From positions 2,525,501-2,589,500 of the forward strand of contig NZ_CP108393.1 in assembly GCF_035961655.1 (NCBI RefSeq): a stretch of 64,000 nucleotides of DNA. The letters are read 5' to 3'. This document shows, piece after piece, positions 47,997 to 56,733 of the stretch; positions within the stretch are counted from its first letter, which is position 1, and the number at the start of each line of letters is the position of its first letter. The translations under genes and the position numbers were made by a program. The DNA is from Streptomyces sp. NBC_01317. GTDB lineage: Bacteria; Actinomycetota; Actinomycetes; Streptomycetales; Streptomycetaceae. The notes under the pieces were generated by a model. The model ran no database searches and was not told where the DNA came from. It saw nothing but the letters and a program-made list of their open reading frames with translations.

Positions 47997-49342
47997 CGGG
48001 CCGTCCTCGGGTCGTACGGGTCGGGCAGGTCGGACCGGTCCTGCGCGTCGGGCAGTTCGGAGCGGTCACGCGGATCAGGCAGTTCGGAGCGGTCACGCGG
48101 GTCGGGCAGGTCCGGGAACACCCACGCCCGCAGCAGCAGGAAGCGCACCACCGTCGCCGCCAGGTTGGCCGCGATCAGCACCGCCAGCTCCGTCGAGTGC
48201 GCGGGATCGCCGGAAGCCGCGTCCAGGGCCGCCAGCGACCCGCTCGTCAGCGCCAGCCCGATCGCGAACACCACCAGACCCTGCGCCTGGTGCCGGACCG
48301 CGCCGCGCCGCCCCCGTACCCCGAAGGTCAGCCGCCGGTTCGCCGCCGTGTTGACGACCGCCGACACGAGCAGCGCGGCGCCGTTGGCGATCTGCGGTCC
48401 GCCGACCGTACGGAAGACGGAGTAGAGCAGCAGATACAGCAGCGTGGACAGCGCCCCGACCACACAGAAACCGACCAGCTGCCGCGCGAGCCCCCGGGGC
48501 ACACCCGAGATCTGCCGGTCGCGTGGATCGTCGCCGAAGGGCCGGGCGAGCCGGTCCAGCGGCAGCGCGCCCACCGCGAGGGCCCGCCCCACCCGCCAGA
48601 CACCCCGGAGGTCGGCCACGGCGGTGCTGACGAGGTGCACCCGGCTGTCCGGGTCGTCGACCCAGTCCACGGGCACCTCGTGGATGCGCAGTCCCGCACG
48701 CTCGGCGAGGACGAGCATCTCGGTGTCGAAGAACCACCCGCTGTCCTTGACCATCGGCACCAGCCGCTCGGCGACATCGCCGCGGATGGCCTTGAAGCCG
48801 CACTGCGCGTCACTGAACCGCGCGGAGAGCGAGGACTTGAGTATCAGGTTGTACGACCGTGAGATGAACTCCCGCTTGGGACCGCGCACGACCCGCGACG
48901 ACCGGGACAGCCGCGACCCGATCGCCAGGTCCGAGTGCCCGGAGATCAGCGGGGCGACCAGCGGCAGCAGCGCGTTGAGGCCGGTCGACAGGTCCACGTC
49001 CATGTAGGCGAGGACGGGCGCGTCCGAGTCGGTCCAGACGGTACGGAGCGCCCGCCCCCGCCCCTTCTCCTCCAGGCGGTACGCGCGCACCTCGGGGATC
49101 TCCGCGGCCAGCCGCACTGCCACCTCGGCGGTGCCGTCCGTGGAGGCGTTGTCGGCGACGGTGATGCGGAAGCTGTACGGGAAGGTGGCGGCCAGGTGAC
49201 CGTGCAGGCGCCGCACACACGGTTCAAGGTCCCGCTCCTCGTTGTGGACGGGGATCGTCACGTCGAGCAGGGGGGCGACGGTCGCGTCGGCCAGGAGATG
49301 CTCCCGGGCCGGGAGGGCGCCCCACACAGTGTCGGTTCGCAT
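47993..49342 (-). CDS. GT2 glycosyltransferase fused to a GtrA-like membrane domain
   Basis: A 449-residue two-part protein. The N-terminal GT2 domain (about 25-260) has LDVTIPVHNEERDLEP, TVADNASTDGTAE and AYMDVDLSTGL (metal DxD region), as in dolichol-phosphate sugar synthases. The C-terminal GtrA domain (about 295-415) has four helices (LVGFCVVGALSTLLYLLLYS and others). Together they suggest synthesis and flipping of a polyprenyl-linked sugar for the partner GT39 enzyme. The tail repeats an RDRSELPDP-type unit of eight residues three to four times (24-nt period). Confidence 0.9.
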   Translation of the reverse strand: MRTDTVWGALPAREHLLADATVAPLLDVTIPVHNEERDLEPCVRRLHGHLAATFPYSFRITVADNASTDGTAEVAVRLAAEIPEVRAYRLEEKGRGRALRTVWTDSDAPVLAYMDVDLSTGLNALLPLVAPLISGHSDLAIGSRLSRSSRVVRGPKREFISRSYNLILKSSLSARFSDAQCGFKAIRGDVAERLVPMVKDSGWFFDTEMLVLAERAGLRIHEVPVDWVDDPDSRVHLVSTAVADLRGVWRVGRALAVGALPLDRLARPFGDDPRDRQISGVPRGLARQLVGFCVVGALSTLLYLLLYSVFRTVGGPQIANGAALLVSAVVNTAANRRLTFGVRGRRGAVRHQAQGLVVFAIGLALTSGSLAALDAASGDPAHSTELAVLIAANLAATVVRFLLLRAWVFPDLPDPRDRSELPDPRDRSELPDAQDRSDLPDPYDPRTAR

Positions 49343-49468
49343 GCTCCGACACTCGCCGCGGCCGCTGTCACCTCAGTGTGGTGAACCTGTGGGGCGCATA
49401 TGAGTCCGCCGGGCGGCCGGGATCGGTGGACGGTCGGCGGACTCACCGGACCGGCTCACCGGACCCGC

Positions 49469-50251
49469 TCACCGGACGCGGGCGATCCCGGAGTAGAGCA
49501 GGTCGGTGCCCGTGCTGTCCGCCGGCGCGGGGGTGTCCTTGTACCAGTGGGTGACGAGGCCCGGCTCGATGAGGTCGAGCCCGTCGAAGAACCGCTCGAC
49601 CTCCGCGCGGGTACGGGGGCGCAGGTTGATGCCGCTGGACCGGTACTCGGAGATCCGGTTCTGCTCCGGGGTGAGGAAGTCCCCGGTCAGGTGGGAGAGG
49701 ATCAGCACGCTGCCGGGCGCCAGGGCGTCGATCAGGGTACGGGTGATGCCGTACGGGTCGTCCTCGTCCGGCACGAAGTGCATGAGGGCGATCAGGGACA
49801 GCGACACCGGGCGCCGGAAGTCGAGCAGCGAGCGGGCGTGATCGAGGATCTCCTCGGGGCGCCGCACGTCGGCCTCGATGTAGTCGGTGAGCCCCTCGGG
49901 GGTGCTGATGAGCAGGGCCTCGGCATGCCGCAGCACGATGGGGTCGTTGTCCGTGTAGACGATCCGCGCCCTGGGATCGACCTCCTGGACGACCTGGTGA
50001 AGGTTCGGCTCGGTCGGGATGCCCGTACCGATGTCCAGGAACTGGTCGATGCCGCTGCGGGCCACCCAGCCGACCGCCCGGTGCATGAAGGCGCGGTTCT
50101 GCCGGGCGCCTTCCTGTGCCTCGGGGGTCAGCTGGCCGGCCAGGGCCTGGTCCACGGCGTAGTTGTCCTTGCCGCCGAGCAGGTAGTCGTAGATACGGGC
50201 CGGGTGCGGCTTGCTCGTGTCGACCTGGGACTTCGGCGTACCGGGCGTCAT
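49469..50251 (-). CDS. SAM-dependent methyltransferase, DUF574 family
   Basis: A 260-residue protein of the DUF574 (Methyltransf_19) family, abundant in Streptomyces. Motifs are PHPARIYDYLLGGKDNY at the N-terminus, the SAM loop FLDIGTGIPTEPN, VYTDNDPIVLRHAEALL and VSLSLIALMHFVPDEDDP. The target is not known for most of the family. The ATG at 50251 follows TTGGAG; a longer frame is rejected. It is a separate unit between the glycosylation genes and the sortase pair. Confidence 0.92.
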   Translation of the reverse strand: MTPGTPKSQVDTSKPHPARIYDYLLGGKDNYAVDQALAGQLTPEAQEGARQNRAFMHRAVGWVARSGIDQFLDIGTGIPTEPNLHQVVQEVDPRARIVYTDNDPIVLRHAEALLISTPEGLTDYIEADVRRPEEILDHARSLLDFRRPVSLSLIALMHFVPDEDDPYGITRTLIDALAPGSVLILSHLTGDFLTPEQNRISEYRSSGINLRPRTRAEVERFFDGLDLIEPGLVTHWYKDTPAPADSTGTDLLYSGIARVR

Positions 50252-50389
50252 GAAGGGCTCCAAGGGTGTCTGGCCGGGCCACGGGGCTGGGACGTGTGCC
50301 GACCTGTCCCCCGCTGCGGACCACCACCGCCCCGACGCATCCTGCCACACCAACGACCGCGCCTCCGGGGCGGGTTGGGGAGGAGAACC

Positions 50390-51067
50390 TCAGCTCAGGG
50401 TCGCGTACACGATGAGGTTGTCCACCGGGTGCCCCTGCGCGTCGAACGCGCCGTCGCAGGTGATCAGCCGCAGCGCCCGCGTGTCGGTGGGGCCGTAGAC
50501 CTTCCGCGTCGGGAAGGACGTCTTGCCGACCGTCTCGGTGCCGGTGACGGTGAAGTGGGCGGTCGCGCCGCGGGTGTCCCGTACGGCTATGTCCGCGCCC
50601 TCGCGGATCTTCTTCAGGTCGTGGAAGACGGCCCGGCCGAGGCGGGTGCTGTTGTGTCCGATGATCACGGCGGCGCCGGGCTCGCCCGGTACGGCTCCGC
50701 CCGTGTACCAGCCCGCAGTCATGCCCCGGTCCGCCGGGGGCACCTCGACGGTGCCGTCCTTGTTGAGGCCGAGGGCCATCAGGGAGCTGTCCACACCGAG
50801 GGAGGGGATGGTGACGCGGGCGGGGTCGGCGGCGGGCGGCGCGGAGGACTTCGTACCCCCGGGGCTTTCCGGGGAGGAGGAGCCGGCCGGCGGGGAGGCC
50901 TGGGCGGCGGCCTCGGTGTCGGAGCCGGAGCCGGAGCCGGAGCCGGACGAGCATCCGGTGGTGAGGAGGGCGAGGACGGCCAGGACGGCGGCCGGGGCGA
51001 GGGCGAGGCGGGCAAGCGCGGGGCGGTGGTGCGTGTGTGGTCGCGGGTCCTGCTGCGGACGAGGCAT
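50390..51067 (-). CDS. Class F sortase (lipoprotein-like)
   Basis: A 225-residue sortase. The N-terminus has a basic stretch and hydrophobic run ending in the lipobox LLTTGC, then a Gly/Ser linker, so it is membrane-held. The sortase barrel (about 85-225) starts RVTIPSLGVDSSL. The catalytic His is in VIIGHNS, the Cys in RLITCDGAFD; the Arg is expected further on but the protein ends LIVYATLS, a short version as in class F enzymes. The ATG at 51067 follows CAGGAGA. The neighbour at 51139-51534 is the natural candidate substrate. Confidence 0.9.
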   Translation of the reverse strand: MPRPQQDPRPHTHHRPALARLALAPAAVLAVLALLTTGCSSGSGSGSGSDTEAAAQASPPAGSSSPESPGGTKSSAPPAADPARVTIPSLGVDSSLMALGLNKDGTVEVPPADRGMTAGWYTGGAVPGEPGAAVIIGHNSTRLGRAVFHDLKKIREGADIAVRDTRGATAHFTVTGTETVGKTSFPTRKVYGPTDTRALRLITCDGAFDAQGHPVDNLIVYATLS

Positions 51068-51138
51068 GGAAGTCTCCTGGGCGGTACGGCGCACCGAGGG
51101 GCCCCCGCCCGGCCGGACGGAGGCCCCTCGGAAGTCGG

Positions 51139-51534
51139 TCAGCTGCTGCGGTGGGCGGTGGTGGTGGTACGGCGGCGGAGCACGTACGCGCCCGCTCCCG
51201 CGAGCAGGGCGAGACCCGCGGCCGAGCCGGCGAGCGCGGCGGTGTCGCCCCCGCCCGACGCGGGCCGCTCACCGGCCGCCACACCGCCGCGCGGCACCGC
51301 CGAGGGGCGGCCCGTGGCCGGTACGGGGGACGGGGCTGCCGACCGGACGGGCTCGGCGGCCTTCGTGGGGTCCTGCGGCGCGGCCCGCTGGGGGCGGGCC
51401 GACGCCGCGGCGGCGGACCGGTCGGCCTTCGCCGAGGGCGCGTCGGAGGCGAAGGCGGCGGCGGACGGCGCGAGGACGGCGCAGAGCGTCGCGGCGACCA
51501 GCACGACGGAACGCGCGGAGGGACGGTGACTCAT
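51139..51534 (-). CDS. Small secreted protein with C-terminal anchor, possible sortase substrate
   Basis: A 131-residue protein with a signal peptide (residues 1-29), a Pro/Ala-rich middle and a C-terminal hydrophobic helix (AALAGSAAGLALLAGAGAYVL) followed by RRR. This is the plan of a sortase-anchored protein, but the usual LPxTG or LAxTG before the helix is not present; GERPASGGGD stands in its place. It lies 71 bp before the class F sortase gene, same strand. Either the sorting signal is unusual or the protein simply stays in the membrane. Confidence 0.72.
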   Translation of the reverse strand: MSHRPSARSVVLVAATLCAVLAPSAAAFASDAPSAKADRSAAAASARPQRAAPQDPTKAAEPVRSAAPSPVPATGRPSAVPRGGVAAGERPASGGGDTAALAGSAAGLALLAGAGAYVLRRRTTTTAHRSS

Positions 51535-51668
51535 GGGAATGGCTCCATTCCAGCGGGAACTCGGTGGAGCCCGGGACCCCGGTGGCCGGGGTCCCGGGCT
51601 CGCTCCCAGGCTGGCGTGAAGTGATGAGGAACCTGTCAGGACGCTGTGGTCATCACATCAGCGCGTTC

Positions 51669-52727
51669 TCAGAGCGTGACCGGCGTCACCTGCGCGCCGG
51701 TCGCGCTCTGCGCCAGCCACTGCGTCCAGGTCAGGTTGAAGTCGGCGTAGCCGTTGTCGGCCGCCGCGTTGCCGCGCGGGGAGCCCGTGATCGTGACCGG
51801 GTCGCCCTGCTTGACGTAGTCGTAGAACCACTTGGCGTCCGCCAGCGACAGGTGCACGCAGCCGTGCGAGCCGCTGCTGTGACCGGGCCGGGGGTCGCCG
51901 GTGGAGTAGTGGAGATACGTGCCGGAGGCGGTGAGCTGGACGTCCCAGGGCAGCGTCAGGTCGTAGAAGTCCGGGTCCTTCTTGTCGCAGGTGATGTGCA
52001 CGCTGCACGACGTCATACGGACCGTCTTCGCCTTGCCCACCACGGCCATGGTCCCGTCCCAGGAGGGCCAGTCCTTGCTGCCCGCGTCGATGGGGAGCGT
52101 ACGGACGGTCCTGCCGTCGCGGGTCACCTTCATCGTGTGACCGGAGGCGGAGACGGTGGCCTCCGTGTCGCTGCCGACGGTGAAGCTGTGGTGGTACGCG
52201 TGGGTGCCGTAGCGGCCGTGGCCGTCGGTGACGCCGGTCAGCTCGGCGTCCAGGGTCACCTTCGTACCGCTCGGCCAGTACGAGGCGGGCCGCCAGTCGA
52301 CCCGCTTGTCGCCGAACCAGTGCCAGGCCCCGTTGACCGGGACCGACGTGGTCAGTTTCAGCTGCTTCTCGATCCCGGCGCGGGCGGACGGCGCGACCGG
52401 GTCGGTGAAGTTCACCGAGACCGGCATCGCCACGCCGACGGTGGTGCCCGTCCGGGGGGTGATCGTGTCCAGCAGCATCGGCGGTCCGGCCGGCCGGGAC
52501 GCCGATGCCGCGGGGCTCGCGCTCGGCGTCAGGGCGGCGTGAGTGGCGTGGGTCGCGGTCCGCGCGCCGGCGCCCGAGGCGGCGGCGCCGGTGGCGGAGC
52601 CCGAGGCGGAGGCGCTCGCCCCGCAGGCGGTCGCCCCCAGCAGCACCGCGGTGGTGGCCAGCGCGATGCCTATGCCGCCGCTCTTGATCCTGCCCCTGGC
52701 GATGCCCCTGCGCGTGCGCGTGCCCAT
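51669..52727 (-). CDS. L,D-transpeptidase lipoprotein (YkuD), copy 1
   Basis: A 352-residue peptidoglycan cross-linking enzyme. The lipobox LLGATAC anchors it; a Ser/Ala/Thr-rich linker runs to about residue 80. An Ig-like domain follows (TTVGVAMPVSVNF, AWHWFGDKRVDWRP) and the YkuD domain has the catalytic HSSGSHGCVHLSLADA near residue 295. Its YkuD part is unlike that of the two copies at 56.7-59.4 kb in the substrate strand (TLPWDVQLTASGTYLH). The ATG at 52727 follows GGAGTACGG. Confidence 0.93.
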   Translation of the reverse strand: MGTRTRRGIARGRIKSGGIGIALATTAVLLGATACGASASASGSATGAAASGAGARTATHATHAALTPSASPAASASRPAGPPMLLDTITPRTGTTVGVAMPVSVNFTDPVAPSARAGIEKQLKLTTSVPVNGAWHWFGDKRVDWRPASYWPSGTKVTLDAELTGVTDGHGRYGTHAYHHSFTVGSDTEATVSASGHTMKVTRDGRTVRTLPIDAGSKDWPSWDGTMAVVGKAKTVRMTSCSVHITCDKKDPDFYDLTLPWDVQLTASGTYLHYSTGDPRPGHSSGSHGCVHLSLADAKWFYDYVKQGDPVTITGSPRGNAAADNGYADFNLTWTQWLAQSATGAQVTPVTL

Positions 52728-52860
52728 TCCGTACTCCGCTCCGTCATGTGCCGTCATGTGTCCCAGGACCTGACATCCGCCCCCATAGCCGCCCCTCCAC
52801 CCATAGAGACATGAACCATGGCAAAGCGGTTGCAAGGCGCACGTAAAGCAACGGCCAAAA

Positions 52861-52896
52861 CGGCGGGTGCGGGCCCCTGAGGGCCCGCACCCGCCG
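52861..52896 (-). terminator. Terminator after the aquaporin gene
   Basis: A perfect 16-bp stem (CGGCGGGTGCGGGCCC at 52861-52876, complement at 52881-52896) with a CTGA tetraloop, 26 bp beyond the aquaporin stop. No T-run. Confidence 0.8.
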
Positions 52897-52921
52897 TAGG
52901 ACGATCCGGCGATCCGGTCGG

Positions 52922-53734
52922 TCAGACGTCCGCGATCGGGGCCCGTCCCTGCTCCTGCTTCTGCGCGACGGGCAGGAACGTGGAGATCACGAACTTGTAG
53001 AACGCGGCTCCGACCAGTCCGCCGACGAGCGGGGCGACGATCGGGATCCACCAGTAGAAGTTGCCGTACTGGTCCCGCCAGGCTGTGTCGTAGCCGGTGA
53101 TGAAGCTCGCGAGACGGGGGCCGAAGTCACGGGCCGGGTTGATCGCGTATCCGGCGTCGGCGCCCCACGCCATGCCGATGGCGACCACGAGCAGACCCGT
53201 GATCAGCGCGCCGAGGTTGGCGCCGGGGGGCGTGTTCAGCAGGTCGGTGATGGCGAAGATGACCATCACCAGGAGCGCCGTACCGATGACCTGGTCGCGG
53301 AACGCGCCGTACTCACTGACCGGCAGCACCCCGTTGCCGGGGAGGGTGGAGAAGACCGTCTGGGTCTTGAACGTGTGCCCCGGGTCGAACTTCGCCAGGA
53401 TCTCCGTGTAGTTCCAGCGCACGAGCAGCGCGGCGCAGAACGCGCCCAGCGTCTGGGCGAAGGCGTACGGCGCCACCTTGCGCCACGCGAAGCCGCGGAA
53501 GACCGCGAGGGACAGGGTCACCGCGGGGTTGAGATGGGCCCCGCTGACCCGGGCCGCCACGTACACACCGAGCATGACGCCGAAGCCCCACGCCCAGGCG
53601 ATGCTGTCGTGGTCGCCGAGGTTCGGTGCCTGCACCTGCGCCACCACGCCGCATCCGAACATGATGAGGATGAACGTGCCGGCGAACTCCGCGGCCATCT
53701 CCCCGACGAGGGTGTTCCTCAATCCCTTTGCCAT
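52922..53734 (-). CDS. MIP family aquaporin/glycerol facilitator
   Basis: A 270-residue six-helix channel. The two half-helix motifs are SGAHLNPAVT and YAINPARDFGP, with the aspartate after the second NPA that favours glycerol-type pores. N-terminal AEFAGTFILIMFGCG is conserved. No glpK or glpD is adjacent, so it is not in a glycerol operon. It ends with a strong terminator. Confidence 0.95.
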   Translation of the reverse strand: MAKGLRNTLVGEMAAEFAGTFILIMFGCGVVAQVQAPNLGDHDSIAWAWGFGVMLGVYVAARVSGAHLNPAVTLSLAVFRGFAWRKVAPYAFAQTLGAFCAALLVRWNYTEILAKFDPGHTFKTQTVFSTLPGNGVLPVSEYGAFRDQVIGTALLVMVIFAITDLLNTPPGANLGALITGLLVVAIGMAWGADAGYAINPARDFGPRLASFITGYDTAWRDQYGNFYWWIPIVAPLVGGLVGAAFYKFVISTFLPVAQKQEQGRAPIADV

Positions 53735-53900
53735 GAGCGCCTGCCTCCACCTAGTTCCGAGCCGCGGTCATGACCAAATAAGCATGAAACGGTCATGTCG
53801 GCAGGGCGGCGGAGGCATATGAGTGACTGTCGGCCCCAGGACGGCGACGGGGGCGTTCACCCGGGGCACTCGTGCGGGGCGGTCACCCGGGGCGGTCGCG

Positions 53901-53930
53901 CGTGAGGCCCGGCCGGAGCCGGGCCTCACG
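53901..53930 (-). terminator. Terminator after the EF-hand gene
   Basis: A perfect 12-bp stem (CGTGAGGCCCGG at 53901-53912, complement at 53919-53930) with a 6-nt loop, 12 bp past the stop of the EF-hand gene. Confidence 0.8.
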
Positions 53931-53942
53931 TGCGGCGCGGGG

Positions 53943-54179
53943 TCACTCGCCCTTGCGGGCGGCCCAGAACTCGTCGAAGGTCAGCAGGCCGTCACCGTTG
54001 GCGTCATGGGCGTTGATGACGGCCTGAGCCACGGTCTCGGTGACGTGGAAGTCACCGAGCTGCGCCATGGCGCTCTTGTACTCCACGGCCGTGATGAGTC
54101 CGTCGCCGTCGGCGTCGAACCGGTCGAATGCCTTACGCGCGTCGTCGATGTCCGCCACTGTGTCCGCCCCTTCGTTCAT
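53943..54179 (-). CDS. Small EF-hand calcium-binding protein
   Basis: A 78-residue protein made of two EF hands. The loops are complete 12-residue sites, DADGDGLITAVE (about 23-34) and DANGDGLLTFDE (about 59-70), with acidic residues at positions 1, 3, 5 and 12. It resembles the small calmodulin-like Cab proteins of Streptomyces, thought to buffer or sense calcium. It is cytosolic and has its own terminator. Confidence 0.93.
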   Translation of the reverse strand: MNEGADTVADIDDARKAFDRFDADGDGLITAVEYKSAMAQLGDFHVTETVAQAVINAHDANGDGLLTFDEFWAARKGE

Positions 54180-54260
54180 GCTGTGTTGACGGACCCAGAT
54201 TATCCGCCCGCACTCACCCGAACGGCGGCAGCCCGGGCGGCGGGGGGCCGCGCGTCCCGG

Positions 54261-54905
54261 TCAGCCGCGCCAGGGGCGGTAGTGCGGGTTGTCCACGCAC
54301 TCCGTCATGATCTCGACCTTCTTCTTCTTGTCCACCGGGCACGCGCCGACGATGTGTTCGCGGGCGATGCCCCCGATGAAGGCGACCTCTTCCTGGGACG
54401 CCCACTTGTGGGTGTTCCCGATGGTCTTGTTGACGTCGATCCCGCCGGGGGCGTCGACGTAGTAGTTGAAGCCGCTCCTCCACTGCTTGTAGAGGTCGTG
54501 GTCGAAGGTGGTGGAGACGTACGGCGAGTCCTGGTTGACGAGCACGTACTTCTCGATGTCGTACTGCCCGTCGAGCGGCGCCTTGGGGTGGAAGCCCTGT
54601 TCGAAGACGACGGCGGGCGCGCGGCCGTCGGCGCGGTACAGCTGCCGGCAGTCGGAGCGCCACGCGGGCTCGGGGGTGATCCTGCTCAGGTCGACCCGGC
54701 GGTCCGCCGCGGCGAACAGCGGGTCGTAGAGGACGGGACAGGACGCGGGGGCCGCCAGGGCGGCGGGGGCGGCTGCGGTCACGGCCGCGGGAGCGGCGGT
54801 ACGGGGGGCGGCGGGCGCGGCCTCGGTGACCGAGGCGGGGACCAGTACGGCGGTGACGGACAGGGCGAGGGCGGCGGCCCGGCGCCGCAGACGAGTGGTG
54901 ATCAT
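54261..54905 (-). CDS. Secreted ADP-ribosyltransferase, ScARP/Scabin-like
   Basis: A 214-residue secreted mono-ADP-ribosyltransferase of the pierisin/Scabin group, which modifies guanine bases or guanosine nucleotides. After a signal peptide (about 1-30) and an Ala/Pro stretch, the catalytic domain shows the NAD-binding arginine in QLYRADGR, the S-T-S type motif as YVSTTF, and the catalytic glutamate in ASQEEVAFIGGI (QxE). Two cysteine pairs (SCPVLYD ... DCRQ; GACPVD ... ECVDN) suit an exported protein. S. coelicolor ScARP lies, as I recall, at SCO5461 in the same neighbourhood. The ATG at 54905 follows GGGAGGG. Confidence 0.88.
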   Translation of the reverse strand: MITTRLRRRAAALALSVTAVLVPASVTEAAPAAPRTAAPAAVTAAAPAALAAPASCPVLYDPLFAAADRRVDLSRITPEPAWRSDCRQLYRADGRAPAVVFEQGFHPKAPLDGQYDIEKYVLVNQDSPYVSTTFDHDLYKQWRSGFNYYVDAPGGIDVNKTIGNTHKWASQEEVAFIGGIAREHIVGACPVDKKKKVEIMTECVDNPHYRPWRG

Positions 54906-55075
54906 GGGGAGCACCCTCCCGCCCGCACGGTGGCCGTAGGGGGACCGTCACCCGTACGGCGGCGTGTCCCTGTCGAACTCCTGCCATCAAATGGCGAGTT
55001 GTGGCCAAGGGATGTCACCCGGGTGGCGCAGGGAGAAGAGTGCGAGGGTGACGGAGTGAGTCCGTGGGGGAAGTG

Positions 55076-55600
55076 TCAGGGGACCTGGCGGTCGGCGACG
55101 CGCATCTCGAACCAGGTCGTCTTGCCCCGGGGCAGTAAATCCACGCCCCACCGGTCGGACAGCTTGTCCACCAGGAAGAGGCCGCGCCCGCTGGTGTCCA
55201 TTTCCTGCACCGGCATCAGACAGGGCAGTCCGCGCGACGGGTCGCGCACCTCGATCCGGATCCAGCCACGGCGACGGACCATGCGTAAACCGAAGACCCG
55301 CGCGCCCGTGTGACGCACCGCGTTGCCCACGAGCTCGGAGACGAGCAGCACCGCTTGCTCGGCCGTCTGCGGGGAGAGGGCCCACTGGTGCAGCACCACC
55401 GTGTGGGTGATCTTCCGGGCGGCCGAGGCGGACTCCGGGCGGGACGGGAGCCGCACCTCGCCGTCCGTCGGATTGCCGTACAACTCCAGGGCTTTGAGCG
55501 CCTGTTCGTCCTCGGCGGCCGGAATCCAACGCGCAGCGGTCGCACTGCCGCGTTGCCGCGGCTGCTCCACACCCTCCAGGCCCGCCATGTCTCCCATCAT
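55076..55600 (-). CDS. RsbW-like histidine-kinase-type ATPase (anti-sigma family)
   Basis: A 174-residue HATPase_c protein without kinase dimerisation domain, of the large Streptomyces RsbW/SpoIIAB-like group. The N box is LVSELVGNAVRHTG, the G1 region IEVRDPSRG and the G2 region TSGRGLFLVDKLSDRWG. Such proteins phosphorylate anti-sigma-factor antagonists or bind sigma factors. No sigma gene is adjacent. Start codons at 55600, 55597 and 55588 are all possible; none has an ideal ribosome-binding site. Confidence 0.88.
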   Translation of the reverse strand: MMGDMAGLEGVEQPRQRGSATAARWIPAAEDEQALKALELYGNPTDGEVRLPSRPESASAARKITHTVVLHQWALSPQTAEQAVLLVSELVGNAVRHTGARVFGLRMVRRRGWIRIEVRDPSRGLPCLMPVQEMDTSGRGLFLVDKLSDRWGVDLLPRGKTTWFEMRVADRQVP

Positions 55601-55861
55601 GGCTGCCCGGAGCCGTCACCGGGGGCGTTCCGGGGGATTCAACCCCCCGGAATGAGTCATTCCAGACAGGGCGTCAGGCATATGCCCAAGGCACCCGACG
55701 TCCTCCGACAGCCACCCTGACCTGGGATGACAACCCGCATTCGGATGATCACCAACAGCGATCACGGCATTTTCCTTAAGGCCCTTTTAAGGTTGTGATA
55801 AGCCGTGCACGCGGTTGACGGAACAGGGAGACCGAGAGCACGAGAGCCCGGAAACGCGGGA

Positions 55862-56632
55862 TCAGAGGAACCGCGCCTTGCCGGGGCCGTCCTCCACGAA
55901 CGAGCGCATGCCGCGCTCCCGGTCCTCGGTCGCGAACAGGCTTGCGAACCAGGTGCGTTCGATCGCGAGGCCCGTCTCCAGGTCCGTCTCCAGACCCGCG
56001 TCCACGCTCTCCTTGGCCGCGCGCAGCGCGAGCGCGGGCCCCTGGGCGAGGGCGGCGGCCCACGCGTGCGCCTGCTCGTACACCTCGGCCGCCGGGACCA
56101 CCCGGTCGACCAGACCGATCGCGAGGGCCTCGTCGGCCCGTACCTGACGGCCCGTGAAGATGAGGTCCTTGGCGCGGGAGGGGCCGATCAGCCGGGCGAG
56201 CCGCTGGGTGCCGCCGGCGCCCGGGATCAGCCCGAGCAGGATCTCGGGCTGGCCCAGCTTCGCGTTGTCGGCGGCGATCCGGTAGTCCGCGCAGAGCGTC
56301 AGCTCGCAGCCCCCGCCGAGCGCGTAGCCGGTGACGGCCGCGACGACGGGCTTGGGGATGCGGGCGACGGCGGTGAACGCCTCCTGGAGGGCCCGGGAGC
56401 GCAGGACCATGGCCGCGTGGTCCATGTCCCGCATCTCCTTGATGTCGGCGCCGGCCGCGAAGACCTTCTCGCCGCCGTACAGGATCACGGCCCGTACGTC
56501 GTCGCGCCGGCCGGCCTCCTCGGCCAGTTCGCGCAGCCGGTCCTGGATCGAGGCGTCCAGCGCGTTCATCGGGGGACGGTCGAGCCGGATCGTGCCGACG
56601 CCGTCGGAGACTTCGAGGTTCACGGTAGCCAT
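55862..56632 (-). CDS. Enoyl-CoA hydratase/isomerase family protein
   Basis: A 256-residue crotonase-fold enzyme that adds water to trans-2-enoyl-CoA in fatty-acid breakdown or a related reaction. The oxyanion-hole segments are AAGADIKEM and GYALGGGCEL. The two usual catalytic glutamates are represented: one in LGGGCELTL and one in GQPEILLGLIPGAGGTQRL. It stands alone, not in a visible beta-oxidation operon, so the exact substrate is open. Confidence 0.94.
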   Translation of the reverse strand: MATVNLEVSDGVGTIRLDRPPMNALDASIQDRLRELAEEAGRRDDVRAVILYGGEKVFAAGADIKEMRDMDHAAMVLRSRALQEAFTAVARIPKPVVAAVTGYALGGGCELTLCADYRIAADNAKLGQPEILLGLIPGAGGTQRLARLIGPSRAKDLIFTGRQVRADEALAIGLVDRVVPAAEVYEQAHAWAAALAQGPALALRAAKESVDAGLETDLETGLAIERTWFASLFATEDRERGMRSFVEDGPGKARFL

Positions 56633-56733
56633 GGGTGGCAGGTTAACGGGGATTAACGGCGGCGGGCCCGGTGCACTTGGTCACAGTGCGCCGGGCCCGG
56701 CCGTTCAGGCGGTGGGAGTGCTTGCGAGGCGAC

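Noticed and set aside
55629..55660. Hairpin TTCCGGGGG...CCCCCCGGAA as a terminator
   Set aside because: It lies upstream of the RsbW-like gene start rather than after a gene end, and no transcript obviously ends there.
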